Shown: in pieces, positions 1 through 11,206 of the stretch
How the letters are laid out: each line of letters begins with the position of its first letter
How positions within the stretch are numbered: the stretch's first letter is position 1
NCBI GenBank assembly: GCA_900073065.1
Contig: FJOG01000031.1
Span: forward strand, 233,404 to 297,403
Length of the DNA: 64,000 nt
Direction of reading: 5' to 3'
Source: Phialocephala subalpina
Taxonomy: Eukaryota; Ascomycota; Leotiomycetes; Helotiales; Mollisiaceae
Translations under genes and position numbers: made by a program
The notes under the pieces: model-generated
Seen by the model: the letters and a program-made list of their open reading frames with translations, nothing else
Told to the model about the DNA's origin: nothing
Databases searched by the model: none

Positions 1-744
1 GCGCACTATGGTAGTCCTTCTCGAATGGACACGACTACGGGTCAACCGCAATTCGAGATCCTCGAATGGTATCCCCAGTTCCTGAGTTGCCATCGATACT
101 TTCTCGATCATGCGCAGCATAGCGGACCAGTCCAGGCTCTGGCAGCTTTTGTGAACATTCAATTACCCTTTCAGAAACTCCCGAACCCTATCATCTCCTC
201 CACGACCTCTTCACCCCGCTCTGGCGGCGGCGCAGATATACCCCACCTTCGACAACCGAACCCATTCGCTCAAAGCCATAATGCAACACATGCACAAGGT
301 GTTTCTCTCATACCATATATACGCCGATTAGTTGCGACGGGACATGATACTCCGGGTACGTGAATGATGCGCGGAACTATGTAGCCCTCGGGACATTTGC
401 TGCGCCGAAGACCATTAGACTGACTCGTGTGGCAATGAATAGGTGTGCTACATGGCTTCTTCGGAGACGACTGGGTAGTTGGTATTGGATCATTACATGA
501 AATTGAGAGGAGAAATTATCTGTTTGCGGCGAAGAGTACCAGTTGGTTGAAGGTCAAACAAGCATACGACATGAGCCCTGACGAGACCATACCATACTTG
601 AGCCCGCTAAAGGACGCGAGCGAGAAGGAGATACAGATGGCAGAGGCCGAATGGAGCAGATGGCTAGCTATGCAGGACTGGATGCTGGGTCCAAGGGAGC
701 CAGAGATTCGCTCTCCGAGAGTGAAGCGGGAGTCGCAGGACTGA
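1..744 (+). CDS. 3' end of a conserved uncharacterised fungal protein (partial)
   Basis: The gene enters from the left edge, already in frame at base 1. Exon <1-355 ends in phase 1 at a GTACGT donor. The intron 356-442 (87 bp) ends in AATAG, and exon 443-744 continues in the same frame to a TGA. The 3' exon begins GVLHGFFGDDWVVGIG and contains HEIERRNYLFAAKS, WLKV and WLAMQDWM, a pattern I associate with a widespread, poorly characterised Pezizomycotina protein. The first exon has a CHRYFLDHAQHSGPVQALAAFVNI stretch and then a Ser/Pro/Gly-rich linker. No catalytic motif is visible, so no function is assigned. The upstream part of the protein is missing from the window. Confidence 0.7.
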
Positions 745-1265
745 CTTGTGGGAGATACAAAGTGACTGATCGTCGAGGAGGCCTCGAGATCAATAGCCTG
801 AGGACTGCAGGAAGTTATAAAGATGAGACATGAACTTATGACTGGTCAATTGGGATTGAATCATCTGCTGGAATGGGAGCGGGAGAACAGAGCGGGATAA
901 CAGCACCGCTTGGCATGACTTCTATGCCAGATCTGTGTCAATTATTTTGTACTAGATACTCTTCTTCTTTTTGAACTCCAGTCTTTCTATGCAATGCCTC
1001 TGTATTGATAGCAGAGATTGTTGTATTGCGATCAGCCTTCCTCGCAGGGCTGAAATACGAGGCTGAGGCCGCCAGGCATTCAATTTTCAGCGAATCAGCA
1101 GCGAGCCGGTGACGAACCTCAGCTTCAATGTCCTCGCGACTTCATTCACCTCCAACAACAACATTGTTACTCACCACGTTGGAAACTATATACCTACCTT
1201 AAAAACTCGATCGCATCACGATGATAATGACCTATCCACACAACAGACCTTGATAGTCCTTCGCA
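745..1265. other. Intergenic; presumed 3' UTR and MED5 promoter
   Basis: No supported gene. The segment lies between the stop of the leftmost gene and the ATG of MED5 and presumably holds the terminator of one and the promoter of the other. Open frames here are short and lack coding character. Confidence 0.5.
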
Positions 1266-4200
1266 ATGTCGACCATCTCCAGCTGGCAGACATTCCTCAC
1301 CAACAGCCTCGCGACCCGATTACCACCCGAAACGTTCGAATCCTATGTACAGATCCTCAATTCGAGACATCCTCTTTCCCCCAACCGAATATGCGATATC
1401 TTCCTCCATCCGCGAGAAGGGAACGACTACAGCTTGGATACGAGAGCCACCAAGTACATTCAGATTCTGCTGTCGTTGAAGCTGGTAAACATTCCAGCTA
1501 TTCTCAAGACTCTGCTGAAAGTCTCGAGCTTCAGCAAGCATTCAGAGGAGCAGATTGGACACAATGAATCCGTGAAAGACACACAAGATGGAAATGGGCA
1601 GAAGGAGAACGGTCCTGCTCGCTGGTGGAGAAATTCCTACGGCGCAGAAGAAACATTATTCTACCGTCTGGCCAAAATCATATCCTCTGGAAGCGCCCCG
1701 AGCAAGATAGAGGAAGCAGCAGAGTTGGTGAAAGCTTGTATACAATGGATGGAGGTCGTTATAGCTGCCAGCCATGCAGCGCAAGAGATGATGGGCCTGG
1801 ACCAAACACATACCCAAGAGAAGAATGCCCAGAACATGGCACTAGGAACATTGGTGATTGCTGTGGTAGAGAATGCTCAGGTTATGCATGCTTTGAGCAA
1901 AGGCAGTGTGCCTAAAGCGACACGGAAGGAGTTGTCAAAGACACTGGCGAACTTTGTGCCATTGCTGCTGCAGAACAGTGCGCAGGCTGCTGCAAGATTG
2001 GAAGTTTTCAGAACGGAAACCTTGGTCGCAATCGAGCCTGTGGATAAAAAGGAGATGGCTGCTGATAAAGCGATTGAAGACATCTTGGACGAGAGCATTG
2101 GCTTGGCACATGGCGTGGATAGCATGGTGGTTGAGGAGGTGCCTATCATGAACTCGAGGGCAGGGTTATATATTTACTTGAACTCGCTGGTGCGTATTAC
2201 GGATATCCCGCTCATGCCGGGAGCTTCTGCTGACTCTGTACAGCTTGTTGCGCGACCTCTAATAGACGACAACGCCATTTTTGCGTATTTACACAATCGA
2301 TATCAGGTCAGGCGCTCTACATCCACATCAGAGCTCTCGTATTAACGAGCACAGGGCGATATCGAAACAACTATAATAGACTTTATCCTCGCAGCATTCG
2401 ATGTCCTAGCAAACGCAACCTTTCGCAACGAAAAACCTCAGGCCATCACGATCCTACGTTCATTCCTCATCAACAAAGTCCCTGTCATGCTTACGACTTT
2501 GTGTGCACAACTCTTCCCACCACTCACATCAGAGTACTGCATCACACAAGCTCTAGGCCGAGTTGACACAACGGCATTTCCGACCCTATCAAACATGTTT
2601 GATGAGTCTAGCAGCGCCAACAACATGTTCTCGGATTCCGTTCGACAAGACTTCTGTTTCGCATGCTGCTTGCATGGATTGATCCAAGAGTCAAGTATTG
2701 AGGAGCTGCTAGGGGACATACCAATGCAGAGCTTACCTGCTGGCGGAAGATATATTAAAGATGATTTGGTCCAGCAATGCCTGTCAGATCCCGAGCGAGC
2801 AGAGGTCTTGATTGGTGAGTTGGAGAACATGGATGGTAACGTTGGCGCTGTTAGCCAAGCAATCACAGAGGTGTGTATTGGAAAGTTCATCGTGAAAATA
2901 TTAGACTAAAATCAACAGGTAATTGGCCGACTATGCAGCAATAAGGAGACCATGTCGCTCAAGACGTTGTGCAGCCAACTGTCAAGAAAGCCAAGTTCCC
3001 TAGACGTCATATTACTTTTCGAGAAGCCGGTCATTATCCTGCAGCCAATTTGCGAACTCCTCGACAACTGGCGATATGATGAAGACCAAGGCGAGTATCA
3101 ACCAGTGTACGAGGAATTCGGCTCCGTTCTGCTACTTGCTTTGTCATTCACGCATCGATACGGCTTGTCGACTGTCGACCTCGGTATTCGCAACGCAGAT
3201 GGCTTCCTTGCGAAATTTCTCAGACAAGGCCATCTCGCTCGCGCTACAGAGGATCTCACGGAGCAGGAAAACAGTCACCTGGATGGCTGGATCCGAGGGT
3301 TGTTTGACAGCGGTGGTCTAGGCGACGAGCTGATGTCTTCGTGCCCGCCCCATGATTTCTACATGCTGGTCCCAACTTTATTCTCCACCATTGTGACAGC
3401 ATGTCATTGCAAGTATTTGTCCGAAAAAGCTCTCAAAGATGGCCTGGAATATCTGGTGGATACTTTCTTACTTCCCTCTCTGATCCCAGGCATCACCTGG
3501 CTAGCTTCACACCTCTGGGAGTCTCGAGGAGATTCAAACGCATGCTTGCAGATTCTCTCTGCGCTGATTACTAACCCAGCGTCCATATCGAACAACACCG
3601 AAGCATCGCAGATGCTCAATGCTATTCTCAACATTGTCGCGAAGAATCTGGAGATCAAGCTCAGATATGTCCAACGATTTGAGCCATCGAGACAGGACGT
3701 CGAGCCACTGTCGAAAGCTCTGCGAGGCAATCTTGGCTGGGAACGTCGAGGTGCTAGTGACCACAATGAGCTTGAGGCATGGACAGCAACTCCTGGAGGC
3801 GGTCTCACCGTCGCTATCAAGCATACAATAGCAAGTCTTGTTCAATGGGCCTTGAACCCAACTGCGAACACTCACCCTGCTTCCTACACGCATCGACAAT
3901 TTCTCGCTTGCGAAAAAATACACGATGCGAAGCGCCTGGTACATACCATTCTAGAGGAAATCAAGACACAAACTGAAGCAGGAAACGCAAGCATCGTTTA
4001 TGATGTCGCATGCGCGATAGTCTGTTCTCCTGACTCGGCGAGCTGGGATGCAGGGATACAAGTCGATGTACTCGGCACGAACACCTTTCAGCCTCTTCAA
4101 AGACGCCTCAATCTCCGTGAAGCCTTGAAGAACGAAGCTGAGAATGCTCCAAAGCTACATAAAACGGACCCTTTCACTGCAGATACGATCGTAAGACTCT

Positions 4201-4499
4201 ACAGGAAGGTAGAAGCTCAACTTGTTATGCCACAACAGACAATGCTGGAACATGATGCCCTCGGAGGACTAGATAGTGGACTACATCAAGCTCTTGACTC
4301 TGCAGTGTTGGAGGGCGCGATGGCGGATGCGGGGATGGGAATGGATGGTTTGGATGACAATCAGCATGGACTTGGGGGAATGAATGATCCGCATGGGGAT
4401 TTGATGCATGGACTTATGGGAGGTGGTGATGCTGGAGATCTACTGGATGGATTCGGAACTGGCAATTTCAACTCCACGGACGACGGAATGGGATTTTGA
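1266..4499 (+). CDS. MED5: Mediator of RNA polymerase II transcription subunit 5
   Basis: MED5 (Nut1 in yeast) is a tail-module subunit of Mediator, which links activators to RNA polymerase II in the nucleus. Three exons: 1266-2306, 2355-2870 and 2919-4499, with two 48-bp introns, give 1045 residues, the usual size in filamentous fungi. The protein is alpha-helical without enzymatic motifs. Family blocks include GDIPMQSLP, GRYIKDDLVQQCL, ELENMDGNVGAVSQAITE, MSLKTLCSQLSRKPSSLD, ICELLDNWRYDEDQGEYQP and VYEEFGSVLLLALSFTHRYGL. The C-terminus is a Met/Gly/Asp-rich tail with GMGMDGLDDN and GNFNSTDDGMGF, also usual for fungal MED5. The start is the first ATG of the open frame and gives MSTISSWQTFL. 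Intron 2 sits directly after AITE and restores the conserved V-I-G-R continuation. Confidence 0.93.
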
Positions 4500-6281
4500 A
4501 TTAGTACGAGGGGCTAGAAGCTGGATTTTGTTTGCACGATGATGTTTGTTGGGCATGGGTTTGCTGCTCCAAAGGAGGCCCTTTTGGATTAGGGTGGACG
4601 GAGTATTTGCTGGGAGGGGCGATGATATTTACGAAAATATTGCTGATGGGTTAGGAGCACGATAAATTCGAAGATTTCGACACCAGGGCGCTTTTGTTTT
4701 CTCTATCACCCGACAGAAAGGCATTTCAGAAGCTCCAGACAAGGCCGGGAGATTAAAAAGCAATGCGGGAGACTCTGCTAGCATCCGGCTTTTGACCTCG
4801 AATTGTTGCGGCGTAGCGGGGCGGAGGTGGAGCGGACGTCCAGCGGTATGAATCTTCGTTCGACTTGGAATTACTTTTTATTCTCCAATGCTTTCTTCCC
4901 CAAGCGGGGGCATACTTATCTCTTCTCCCCGCAATTCCATTTTTCGAAAGAAAAGCGTATTCGTACTTTTTGTCTTCTCGAGTTTTCGGAAGGGTCGAGT
5001 GGGGTCTGTCGGGAGAAGACGGGAGGGATGTCACACCAGGTCTGTCGGCGATGGACAACGTATAAAGAGTTCTCGGGTTTTCTCTTTCCCGCCGGGCTAC
5101 TTCTCTATGCGTCTTTTGAAAGAGATCGTAGGTTGCGTTCCAGGAACAATTGGAGAGGAAGAAACAGGGATGGTGTGCCTTGGACTTCGGCATTTGCCCT
5201 TTCCTCTTGTCGCACCTTCTTCTCTAGCCAGACGCGGGTGTATACTCTTGCAGCTTTGCTATTCCTGTTACAAGATTATGGTTGCATTGTTTATCTTATC
5301 AATTTGGCGCCGTTCCCGACAGTCGGGCTGGGAAATGCCAGCCAGGTACTCGAAATGAAGTGACTTGCAGATTGCCAGATCCTTTCACATTTGACCTCCT
5401 GCAGTCGCCGAGTCCCACAAAAGATACCAGATTTCCAGCCCCAAGGAACTAAGCATCTTGATTCTTGTCATGCACTCAATGGGGTCATCTGAGCCAGCAG
5501 AGGTCAATTGACTCAGACGTCGCGAAATGCACTCATGACAGCTCCGCTATCCATGCCGCAATACCGTCGGTGAGTCTTGTTTAAAGTGAAAACTTTACCT
5601 TGGGTTTGCTGCAATGCTTCCTTGTATTGCTCTCCGCGATAGCTCCGCTGCGAAGTCGGGGAGTTGAAGCTCTTTTACAGATTTCCAGCCCCAAGGAACT
5701 AAGCATCTTGATTCTTGTCATGCACTCAATGGGGTCATCTGAGCCAGCAGAGGTCAATTGACTCAGACGTCGCGAAATGCACTCATGACAGCTCCGCTAT
5801 CCATGCCGCAATACCGTCGGTGAGTCTTGTTTAAAGTGAAAACTTTACCTTGGGTTTGCTGCAATGCTTCCTTGTATTGCTCTCCGCGATAGCTCCGCTG
5901 CGAAGTCGGGGAGTTGAAGCTCTTTTAGGAGTGCTTTTTCTCAACAAGCATTACCAAGCAATGCACCGGAGATTTGCCAAGTGATGTGTTCGGAGTCCCT
6001 CCATATGTATTATGCATGGGTGATGGGCGCGTATGCGCTCCAATGTCGTGAGGTGGGGTTGTCAGGATTCTCCTCCTAGCTTCTCCAGAGTTCAACACGA
6101 ATGACAGTGCACGTGCGTATCAGGCTTTCATTAATGGGGTAGGGAGGGGCTGGAGGAGGATGGAGACGGGCGGCGAGTGGCGGTCAGCCGTGATGGGATT
6201 TCTTGCATAAAGTGTTTCTTTCGTGTTGAGATTTCTTCCTCTATTGTGTCTATCACGAATCTCTACTAAATTCAATTGAAC
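4500..6281. other. Intergenic between MED5 and sugar transporter
   Basis: No gene is supported here. An open frame at 4803-5363 on + has low-complexity, non-family sequence and overlaps other open frames on both strands, so I do not call it. The stretch holds the 250-bp tandem duplication described separately and, to its right, about 350 bp that should contain the core promoter of the transporter. Confidence 0.5.
5428..5927. repeat. Perfect 250-bp tandem duplication
   Basis: The block 5428-5677 is repeated at 5678-5927 with a period of exactly 250 bp. I found no mismatch by eye along the unit. The left copy begins after AAGATAC and the right copy ends before GGAGTG, so the borders are sharp. 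Each unit contains TGACTCA (5509-5515 and 5759-5765) followed at once by GACGTC. It lies 355-854 bp upstream of the transporter ATG, so it may double upstream regulatory sites. At 250 bp it is below the length at which RIP usually acts. Confidence 0.95.
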
Positions 6282-8082
6282 ATGGCCATCTTTCGGGGAC
6301 ATCGTTTGTCCGTTGCTCAGATCGGGTTGATTGTGGCACCTAGCTTCATCTTGTTTGGTTACAACCAAGCTGGTGTTGGTGGACTTCTCTCAGTAAGTTG
6401 TCAGAGACACTAGCTCATCTCGTGAGATTGACATCGAGCCCCCACTGACTTCAACAGCTTCCCGACTGGACAAAAACATTCCCCGAAATCGACACAACAA
6501 ACACAACCGGCGCCACCAAATCCCATCATGCCACCATTCAAGGGGTTGTCGTCGCGACATTTGTCTTGGGAGCTCTCGTCGGCGCCCTCTCTTGCATGAA
6601 GATGGGAAATTTTCTGGGTCGCCGCAAGTCCATTTTCCTAGGAGCAACATTGTCTCTCATTGGTGAAATCCTATGTTCCTCGAGTTTCGGATTGCCTCAA
6701 TTCATTGTCGGGAGAACGACTATTGGGTTGGGGATTGGTATCCTGAGTGCGACAGTGCCGGTTTGGCAAGCGGAGTCGAGCTCGAGTGCCAATCGAGGGA
6801 AGCATGTTGTGCTTGATGGGTTGTTCATGACGTGAGATTATCCCGATTGATCAAGGTGATGATCAGACTGAAGCTGATATTGAGTAGTCTGGGATACACG
6901 CTGGAGTCCTGGATTGATCTTGGAGGGTCACAGATCACGGGAAAACATGCAGCTGCATCTTGGAGAATGCCATTGGCGATCCCGATTGCATTTTCCATCT
7001 TCCTGATGGCATGTATCTTTACCATGCCAGAGTCACCACGATGTAAGTCTGCCTGACAACCCGAACGACTTTCACCAAATATCTAATCACGTGAACAGGG
7101 CTCGTCATGGTCGGTCGAGTCGAGGAAGGCCGCCAAGTCCTCTCAGATCTCAAGGACCTCCCGATTGATGACCCCCTAATCTCAGCCGAAATCGAAGGCA
7201 TCCAGTACAGTCTTGAAGAGTCTGTGGCTGGAAAGAAAGCAAGCATGAAAGACATGTTCACCATGGGTCCTGACAAACTTTTCTACCGCTTCTGTCTCTG
7301 CATCCTGCTTCAATTCTTCCAGCAGATGTCTGGAAGCAATCTTATCTCCGTCTATGCACCTGTCATTTTCCAACAGAATTTGAAGTTGGATGGGAGGACG
7401 AGTCGGATTTTGAGTGGTGGAACTTTGACCTGGAAATTCTTGTCTTCTTTCGTCGCATTCTTCACAATCGATCGCTTCGGGCGAAGAGCATTGTTCATGT
7501 TCAGCGGTGTTGGGTAACTATTCTCTCTCAGTTTTTGATTTGAGGAAAATGCTAATGGAGTACAGAATGGGAAGCTGCATGCTGGCCTTAGCCATCGCAA
7601 CCTCGTATCCCTCGACAAACAAGTCGGCTTCGATCGCGAGTACCTTCTTCATCTTCATGTACAACTTCTTCGTCCCAATCGGGTTCCTTGGAGCGAACTT
7701 CCTCTATTGCGCGGAGGTCGCACCTGTGAAGTTGCGTGTCAGCATGTCTGCCATCTCCACCGCCAACCATTGGCTCTGGAACTTCGTCGTGGTAATGGCA
7801 ACCCCAGTAGCCATCTCCAACATCGGAAACTACTACTTCATCCTCTTCTCTGTCATCTCCTTCTGCATCCCGCTTTCCGTCTATTTCTTCTACCCCGAAA
7901 CCATGGGACAGAGTTTGGAGCAGATCGATGTGGTGTTCAGGGATAACTCGAATCCGTGGGCGATTGTTAGGGCGAGTAAATTGCTTGCGACGGGGGATTT
8001 GGACAAGATTAGGCATAAGAGGGACGAGAAGATGGTTGAAGATGTGGTTGTTGGGGATGAGAAGGAAGGGGAGATTGTTTGA
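6282..8082 (+). CDS. MFS sugar (hexose/disaccharide-type) transporter
   Basis: A sugar-porter family permease, expected in the plasma membrane as a 12-helix proton symporter or facilitator. Exons 6282-6392, 6458-6831, 6888-7042, 7099-7513 and 7566-8082 join to 523 residues, normal for the family. Seen in order: an N-terminal helix with FILFGYNQAGVGGLLS, the loop 2-3 signature GNFLGRRKS, RTTIGLGIGILSATVPVWQAE, MPESPRWLVMVGRVEEGR before the central loop, FFQQMSGSNLISVYAP in helix 7, DRFGRRALF, AEVAPVKLR, and PETMGQSLEQID after helix 12. The Trp of PESPRW is assembled across intron 3. Substrate cannot be read from sequence; lactose/cellobiose-like and hexose porters share these motifs. The upstream region carries the 250-bp duplication. 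Confidence 0.92.
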
Positions 8083-8392
8083 AGTGGGTGCTTGGAATTG
8101 GGTACTGGGGTGGGCTCTCTGAATGTTCTGGACCTGTTAGATTTACAAAGAAATGCATTTTTAGAAATAAAGATTACATCAAGTTACACTGTGAGCGGGT
8201 TCCAATCACACATCTTCAGCTGACTTGACAGGGCCTCGAATCTACATCCATTTCCTCTCCTTGACCGTTTAAACACCCGCCTGATTCCTCCCCGCTGACC
8301 TCAAACGTCCTCCCACTCTCGACTCCCCCGAATCTCTCTCGTCCTAAGAACAATCAGCCACACCCTTACCTAATCTGAGAAAAACCTCGAAC

Positions 8393-8650
8393 CTACTCTT
8401 TTATATGCATATCAACAATATGCCAAAGCATCGCGGCAGCACCGGCAACCACACCCGCGAGAGGTAGGAGGACGTTCAGACCGGTTATCAGATCGCCTTC
8501 TGCTATAGTTGTCGCGGTGGCGTAGATCATAACCCAGGTACCAATCGTGGCACCTGTTGCGCCTGTGATGAGCAGGTATTTGATGGCTCTTTCATGGATG
8601 TCGGCGGTTGTGTTAGTGCGGGGTCTCAGGAGGGGTGTTTGGGAGGACAT
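8393..8650 (-). CDS. Small two-helix membrane protein (hypothetical)
   Basis: I start it at the ATG giving MSSQTPLLRPRT (85 residues) rather than at an ATG 20 codons upstream, because the longer leader is unlike the rest. The protein has a short polar N-terminus with a possible di-leucine-type SQTPLLRP motif, one hydrophobic helix (ITGATGATIGTWVMIYATA), a loop, and a second helix (NVLLPLAGVVAGAAAMLW), ending in HIVDMHIKE. No family is recognised. It is divergent from the next small membrane-protein gene, so the 314 bp between the two starts is probably a shared promoter region. Confidence 0.5.
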   Translation of the reverse strand: MSSQTPLLRPRTNTTADIHERAIKYLLITGATGATIGTWVMIYATATTIAEGDLITGLNVLLPLAGVVAGAAAMLWHIVDMHIKE

Positions 8651-8964
8651 TTTTGCTGGTCTTGGAAGTTGTATGTAGGTTTTCAATGCTAGGAATATTG
8701 GGCACGGCATGGATATTGTGAGATTCTGTTCAGGAAAAGAAGTAATAGAAGATGAGAGATTGGAGTGTTAGTCCAGATGTCAATTGTACGTCGACGTCCA
8801 GATTCAAAGCGCTAGCCCACAACCCGCAACGCAGTCCAGATCATCATCCCTCTCTAGTTAAAAGACCTAACTTATCTCTTCTCTTACATTTACCTTCGAA
8901 ATATCCATCATTCTCCACACACTCCTAGAACATACAAATAAATCCGTCCTCGAATAATATCAAA
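8651..8964. promoter_or_regulatory. Divergent intergenic region between two small membrane genes
   Basis: The 314 bp separates two ATGs that point away from each other. It contains pyrimidine-rich tracts near 8855-8900, which are common just upstream of fungal transcription starts. No specific operator is recognised. Confidence 0.35.
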
Positions 8965-9369
8965 ATGCCTGTACTAAACTTCATCAGCCCCGCAGGCCTC
9001 CCCACTGCCACTCGCTACCCTTGGCAACACCAACTCACACGAACAAGTCTTGATCTGTCCGACGCCTGGACCCGAGGTATGCTTTCTGGAATCATCATTG
9101 CCGTTGTCGCCATTTCGTTTCTTTCGCTTGCCGCTATTGCAGTGTGTGTTAGATGGAGGGAAGTCAAGAAGTGAGTTCTGTCATTCCCTATCGATAGTAC
9201 CTTGGAGTAGTTACTGATTTTTGTGTATAGGACGAGCACGACAGATGTTGAAAAGTCCAACATTTCAGATTTGAAGAAGGAGTCGGGTTTGGGTGTTGGT
9301 GTGGTAGAGAATAACTTGGGTGAAGAGTGTTTGGTAGATGGGAAGGGGTTGAATATGGAAAGTCTTTAG
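8965..9369 (+). CDS. Small single-pass membrane protein (hypothetical)
   Basis: Two exons, 8965-9170 and 9231-9369, separated by a 60-bp GTGAGT...TATAG intron, give 114 residues. The N-terminal half is short and polar. One strong transmembrane helix follows (LSGIIIAVVAISFLSLAAIAVCV), then a basic RWREVKK stop-transfer patch, then an acidic/Gly-rich tail ending in GLNMESL. The intron falls directly after the basic patch and adds the tail, so without splicing the protein would stop at 69 residues. The layout fits a type III or tail-type anchor. No family recognised. Confidence 0.5.
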
Positions 9370-9598
9370 AAAGATTCGGAAAATTAATCGAAGGGGGACG
9401 TTTTTTTCGATTTTTTTTTTCGAAAGTTCTTTGCTCACAGACACTGGACTGGGAGGCGTGGAATACTGAAATGTGTTTTTGGACAAAAATTCTTGTGTTG
9501 ATTCTCACCAAATGGACCTCTGCCCCACTACATTGAGATTCCCTCAAGTTCTAGCATCACAGTCATATCTCCTCACCGTCCAGCCCAACTACTCTTCC

Positions 9599-9940
9599 TT
9601 ACAAGCGTGTTGTGTACCAATCAACTTTACCAATCTTCCATTTAGCATCATACCCCTCCAATAACCTCATATTCTCTCTCTCATGTGCAGGCGAAGGAAA
9701 AATTGTATCCCATGTCTCTCGCCTCTTTCCGTCATGCTTCAAGCAGTACGCGGTTGCTCGTCGATGAAGTTCCATGAAAGCCTCGACGTTGAAGCCATAT
9801 TTTGTGTTCTTTGCTTCTCGTAGGACTAGATAGTCATACCTGCGTCCGTAATCGTTGACATAGTCGCGATCTGGTGCGATGTTGAGGTGTTCTTCGGTGA
9901 TGGGGTTCAGGTGGAAGTGGCAGTCCAATGCGGACATCAT
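9599..9940 (-). CDS. Hypothetical protein, 113 aa
   Basis: A single-exon open frame starting MMSALDCHFHLNP and ending VDWYTTRL. It is mixed, soluble-looking and rich in Tyr, Arg and Glu (DRDYVNDYGRRYDYLVLREAK, HRRATAYCLKHDGKRRETW), with no signal peptide or membrane helix. Composition is plausible for a real protein, but no family or motif is recognised. It could be an orphan gene or a remnant. Confidence 0.3.
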   Translation of the reverse strand: MMSALDCHFHLNPITEEHLNIAPDRDYVNDYGRRYDYLVLREAKNTKYGFNVEAFMELHRRATAYCLKHDGKRRETWDTIFPSPAHERENMRLLEGYDAKWKIGKVDWYTTRL

Positions 9941-10368
9941 TTTGTCTGTCGTGAAAATCGAAGTATTGAGCTAAGTCCAGTTGAGGTCAAACAAACGAGA
10001 CATTGGGCAATGACTTGGCGTATCTGTGGAGGTGATTCAAAATGTCCCGGGGTTCTCCAGAGCTTTAGCGAGGAGGGCTTCATGGTCTGTTCTTGACTTG
10101 ACTGTTTACAAGGCAAAATCTAATGAACCAGTGCAAAAGTTCTTGTGACTGTACCAAACCTACGCTTGATTGTGTTGAACACCAAGAATGTCATAGAATG
10201 GGGATGCGCGACTATATATTTGAAGTCTTTCGCCAAATCTCGATTCTAAGTCTAACCACATACTCTTTCTCAACACCGCTCAGCCACCGCACTCCTATTA
10301 ATCTGATATAAGACTGAACATAATATAGACTACATACAAGCAAGACGAACATCGAAAACTTTGATACA

Positions 10369-10521
10369 ATGGGCTGCGCCGTGATGGAATGCTGCGCCTG
10401 TGGCCACCCAACTACCGCCAACGAAGTGAACAAGTGGGACACCGTCTGCAGCAATCCGGCCTGCACAAGTCTCGTTCGCCATGAAATGTGCCCTCAGTGC
10501 AAGTACACGCGCATGTGGTAG
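10369..10521 (+). CDS. Cys-rich 50-residue miniprotein with CxxC pairs
   Basis: A short open frame of 50 codons from ATG to TAG. The sequence starts MGCAVMECCACGH and ends EMCPQCKYTRMW. It has eight cysteines: C3, C8, C9, C11, C27, C32, C41 and C44, plus H12 and H39. The CxCxH cluster, the C-x4-C pair and the CPQC pair look like ligands of a small zinc ribbon or paired zinc knuckle. There is no signal peptide, so a cytosolic or nuclear metal-binding role is more likely than a secreted disulfide-rich effector. The assignment rests on motif density only. Confidence 0.45.
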   Translation: MGCAVMECCACGHPTTANEVNKWDTVCSNPACTSLVRHEMCPQCKYTRMW

Positions 10522-10680
10522 ATCAAGAGGTTGTGGTAGGATACGTGAAGGCGTAGATAGTTTGACACAGTGAAGGTAGGACCAGGGAGAGAAGTCCTTC
10601 AGTGCATAGCTTGCATGGCATTCTCCGTAGCATTTTAGAGTTACATACTCAACAATCGATGTTCTTCAATACCTGCAGCA

Positions 10681-11206
10681 TTACGGAAATGTGTTATCCA
10701 TCAACAAAACAAGCTCCTCTTCGTCCGTCAACCTTCTTCCAAGTGCGGCCTCTGCCAGCGTCTTGCGCATCTTGTCCCTCATCTGCGGCACCACGCGCAT
10801 TACTTGATCAACAGTCATATTACAGCCCTTGTCGTCCACAGAATCTTTCATTAAGTTCTCTTGAATTATGATTATTTCCCGAAGACCAGATGAAAAGAAG
10901 AAAACCAGTGTGGATAAGACCACAAGATGGTCTTCAGGATTCAGAGTGGACCCTCCCCATCGGCTGCCGATGCAGTAAATTGCCCACTCTTCCAACAAAA
11001 CTTTCGCCTCAACCACGGGCTCCTCTGATATAAGCTCGAGGAAGGCGGCGTTCAGTTCTAATGTGGTGGTGGTAGCTCCTATGATCGGGAAGTGTCTGTG
11101 TGCTTATGATCAAAGAGCCGATTTTGAAAGCCAGACTTGTGGGGCCGAGAGGGACACCTCTCGCTATTTTGTTTGCCGCAAGTACGTCAAATATTGCTGT
11201 TGCCAT
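10681..11206 (-). CDS. Hypothetical two-exon protein
   Basis: The ATG at 11206 opens MATAIFDVLAANKIARG. A frame change near 11070-11140 is resolved by an intron ending in ATCATAG; the donor is either GTCTGG or GTGTCC, so the exact exon 1 border is uncertain. The second exon reads ATTTTLELNAAFLELISEEP, EAKVLLEEWAIYCIG, a hydrophobic stretch (VVLSTLVFFFSSGLREI) and a helical tail with MRDKMRKTLAEAALG and RRLTDEEELVLLMD. No family recognised. Helical, soluble-looking, roughly 140 residues. Confidence 0.4.

Noticed and set aside
1..444. Apparent triple frameshift in the leftmost gene
   Set aside because: At first several frames looked coding, but a single canonical intron (356-442, GTACGT...AATAG) keeps frame 1 throughout and joins the conserved text, so no frameshift is needed.
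4803..5363. A 186-codon + frame after MED5
   Set aside because: It overlaps two other open frames on + and one on -, has no motif, and has low-complexity Phe/Ser/Arg-rich text. Treated as chance.
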